Shown piece by piece: positions 43,805-46,433 of a DNA stretch of 46,433 nt. The position numbers were made by a program, and so were the translations under genes. Numbering within the stretch: position 1 is the first letter of the stretch; every line of letters starts with the position of its first letter. The DNA comes from Histomonas meleagridis (lineage: Eukaryota > Parabasalia > Tritrichomonadida > Dientamoebidae), in contig WSYJ01000003.1 of NCBI GenBank assembly GCA_020186115.1, positions 1 through 46,433 on the forward strand, in the 5' to 3' direction. The notes under the pieces are model-generated. The model was not told the DNA's origin. It ran no database searches and worked only from the letters and a program-made list of their open reading frames with translations.

Positions 43805-44998
43805 TCATAGCCAATTGTCTTCATCTTCTTTCACAATATCTTCAACTAAACTATTTACTTCTTCGATTTGCTTTGTACTTGATGTCGTCGTGTCATTAAA
43901 TTGTAACTTTGATTTCGATTTTTCTTTCTTATTATCACTTTTCACTAAAAATATAACAATTTCAACAATGATCAAAACAAATGCAAATTATCCCAAATAA
44001 TTCCAATCAAAGCATTCGTCGTAATTCCTTTTGGTGAATTTTCATTGGAAGTGTAAAACATTGTAAAGAAATTGGAATAATAATTATAATAAGTCGAATA
44101 TATAACAATCGTATAATTGTAATAAATAAATTCTGTTTCAATATATGAAAATGTCGAATTATTTATATATAATGAAAATGTTTTCGTTTTTGTTTCATAA
44201 ATAGTTAATGAATGTGTAATTGATAATGTAATTAACAATGTATGAAAATGTTATTGATAATGAAATATCTCTTTGAAGTGATGTTGTAAATGTATTCGAA
44301 TTAGAAAATGTATTCGATTGACTAAATGAATATAATGCTGAGATTGAAATTGAATCTGAATGTGCATATGAATTTGATCTTGTAAATGTATTCGATTGAC
44401 TAAATGAATGTGTTGGAATTGGATTGCAGGTTCCTTCTGCGTTTTCTTTGGCAACATCTAAATTTCCAAATTTACTTCCTTTATATGTTGGATATGTGAT
44501 AACACTTGTTGTAACATTATAAAATGCATTTTCATTAATTTCTGGTTCGGTGTCTCCATAATAATAAATGCATTGAAGTTGATAACAATTACCAAATGCT
44601 GAATCTCCAATTTCTCTGATTCCATATCCAAGTATTAATAATGTTAAATTAGAACATAATAAAATGCATAATTTCCATTTGTTGTAACTGAATTTGAAAT
44701 TGTAATGTTTTTGATTGTTGAACACATTGAAAATACTCCACCACCAATTTCTGTAACATTTTCTCCAAATATAATCGTTTCTAAACTTAAGCATGACGAA
44801 AACACATTACCTCCAATATTTGATACTGAGTTACCAAAATTAACTGAAACAACTGAATGCCATTCTGAAAATGAATTACTTGGAATTGAATAAATATTTT
44901 CACTAATAATTATAAATTTCGTTATATTTTTATATTGCGAAATATCATTAAATTCATTTGAATTTATGATTGTAAGTGTTGAAGTATTTTCATGAAAA
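43805..44998 (-). pseudogene. BspA-like LRR surface protein, broken
   Basis: From the 5' side: HENTSTLTIINSNEFND without an in-frame ATG, then LRR_5 repeats (VSNIGGNVFSSCLSLETI, VTEIGGGVFSMCS). A frameshift near 44660 follows, then IREIGDSAFGNCYQLQCIY and EPEINENAFYNV. The stalk is Ser/Thr/Asn-rich with repeated FSQSNTF and SNSNTFT units. After frameshifts near 44220 and 43990 comes a hydrophobic segment (AFVLIIVEIVIFLV) and a charged cytoplasmic tail ending EDEDNWL. Same architecture as the gene at 16691-18103 but a different tail. The lost start and at least three frameshifts mark it as a pseudogene. Confidence 0.78.
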
Positions 44999-45222
44999 AC
45001 ATAACAAAAATTAAAATATTTTCAATTTTTTCTTATCTTTTACTTTCAATGTATATTTGGTCGTTAATATTTTCTGAACTGAAGTTGTTTTTCTGATAAA
45101 ATTTGATATAAATAACCGGAAATGCAATTGAAAAAATGATGGTTAAATGAGGTAAAACATTCAAAATGTTTGGTCCTTCTTTGTTGTAGTCTCGCATCAT
45201 CAAAAATGTGAAAATTCACGTT

Positions 45223-45636
45223 TTATAGGATATACATCTTCATAAGATTTGTTATGTGTTTTATCAAATATACCATTTTTGACAAATATATCAATTTCAA
45301 GTATTTTTCCAAAATGTTTGAAAAATATGCTCTTGGAATTTTTTGTTTGTTATTAAAATCCTGATGTACAACTATTGTAGATTCATTATATGGTATCAAA
45401 TTTAAAAATAATTTGTTTATCAAAACTTTATAATTATTGTTAAATCTTTTATATTTTTTGTTCATAATTTCATTAATTGATACATCCTCATCACATTTGT
45501 AAGTCATACTTTTCTTGTTTTCGTGAATTTGTATTTTTAATTTTTCTTTTTGAATGATATAAGGTGTAATAAGCTTTGTATCGGTTATAAATCGTTTCAT
45601 CATGTTGAAAATGCTGAACAAAAGAAAAATTCTCAT
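45223..45636 (-). CDS. 137-aa protein of unknown function
   Basis: An open frame starting MRIFLLFSIFNMMKRFITD; the second or third Met is an equally good start. Basic, without clear domains; includes STIVVHQDFNNKQKIPRAYF. It may be a fragment of a larger gene. I do not recognise it and its reality is uncertain. Confidence 0.35.
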   Translation of the reverse strand: MRIFLLFSIFNMMKRFITDTKLITPYIIQKEKLKIQIHENKKSMTYKCDEDVSINEIMNKKYKRFNNNYKVLINKLFLNLIPYNESTIVVHQDFNNKQKIPRAYFSNILEKYLKLIYLSKMVYLIKHITNLMKMYIL

Positions 45637-45782
45637 TTTTCAGCTTGTAATATATGTATAGACCTTCACCAAATATACATCGGCTATCTCAAAAGTTTAA
45701 AATCTCACGGTTAAACGTTTAAAAACCTGTTGTTTTATTGTCGTTTTTCAAACCAATTTTGAAATATTTCTATCGATTTTAT

Positions 45783-45976
45783 AAAACAACAATCAAAGAA
45801 ACAGCCTTAAAACATTATAAATACACTTTTAAATAACTCAATGAATATATGTTATAGAACTAAATTTATGCTTTAATTTGGTGTGCGGTTCATTTATCAA
45901 AGATGTTTTCATTATCAAAAAATTAATACTTTTTTAAAACATTGGCAATTCAGCTATTTCTTGTTTGAATATTTAT
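45783..45976 (+). repeat. 194-bp direct repeat, copy 2
   Basis: Identical to 43219-43412. Flanking bases differ on both sides, so the repeat boundaries are sharp. Confidence 0.95.
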
Positions 45977-46214
45977 AATTAATAATTCTAAGTTTGAAAA
46001 TGCAATTTTTGAAATTTTGAAAATTTTGATGATTTTTGCTGTGAAGGAACCCATCAAAATTCGAATTTTTTTTAGATAGTTTATTTTCATATCGTCTGGC
46101 CAAATAGGGATTGAATTTCCACTGGTTTATGAAAAAGTGCGATATGATTTGAATAATGACATGTGATGTGAAATATTATCTGGTCGCACAGACTTAAACA
46201 AAATAATTTTTTAT

Positions 46215-46324
46215 TAGAATGACCGTTAATTTCTTCTTGATTGACCGTTAATTTTTTCTTCAAAATGACCGTTAATTTCAAATTTTAATTGACCGTTAAT
46301 TTTTTCTTCTGAATGACCGTTAAA
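46215..46324 (+). repeat. GACCGTTAAT minisatellite, five units
   Basis: GACCGTTAA occurs at 46221, 46243, 46267, 46291 and 46315, spaced 22, 24, 24 and 24 bases, with TTTTTCTTC-type filler between. A short frame across it on the minus strand is a by-product. Confidence 0.85.
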
Positions 46325-46433
46325 TAAGAAATATTTTTCAAATTAAAACAGAATATTTTAAATGATTTTTGGTGAAAATCATCTCAATAAAAAATACTCA
46401 AAATTTGATTTTAAAGAAGATTTTAAGCTTAAT

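Noticed and set aside
46087-46281. 64-aa frame at the right edge
   Set aside because: It overlaps the GACCGTTAAT minisatellite in reverse and shows no conserved features.

Overview
This window looks like nuclear DNA of a parabasalid protist, most likely Trichomonas or a close relative. The unique DNA is very AT-rich. Three host-type genes carry the trichomonad initiator (TCAYTW) a few bases before the ATG. The gene families are also typical: DUF3447-type ankyrin proteins, BspA-like LRR surface proteins with a Ser/Thr/Asn-rich stalk, mariner transposons and a Maverick/Polinton. All family calls come from reading the translations; no search was run.

Layout. 1-10860: a GT-rich satellite of about 650 copies of a 15-bp unit, then 19-bp units, then four 61-bp units. 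10861-12920: AT-rich DNA without a gene, with a 33-bp palindrome at the satellite edge. 12921-13464 (-): an ARF-type GTPase gene with one frameshift. 14177-16275 (+): an ankyrin gene whose 3' end has become a higher-order repeat of ankyrin modules and a 20-bp minisatellite. 16691-18103 (-): a broken BspA-like gene. 18403-19260 (-): a second, broken ankyrin gene.

19814-41516 is a complete Maverick/Polinton of about 21.7 kb. It has terminal inverted repeats of about 315 bp and a 6-bp target duplication, and it sits inside a DDE transposase gene whose halves lie at 19531-19813 and 41523-42340. It carries genes for a major capsid protein, minor capsid candidates, a coiled-coil protein, an amphipathic internal protein, an integrase, an archaeo-eukaryotic primase fused to an SF3 helicase, two fibre-like proteins with His-x-His repeats, protein-primed PolB and a FtsK/HerA packaging ATPase. 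PolB is split by a 1277-bp mariner (36058-37334). A truncated mariner lies beside the integrase gene.

The element's genes would together copy a linear genome (PolB, primase-helicase), integrate it (integrase) and package it (capsid proteins, ATPase, fibres). However, I count 17 in-frame stop codons plus several frameshifts. The integrase, one fibre gene and a 236-aa minor capsid candidate stay open, and the TIRs are almost identical. This suggests a recently moved copy that was already defective, possibly mobilised in trans.

42347-46433: AT-rich flank with a broken BspA-like gene, a 137-aa ORF of unknown function, a perfect 194-bp direct repeat enclosing both, and a small GACCGTTAAT minisatellite. 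I saw no rRNA, tRNA or CRISPR array.
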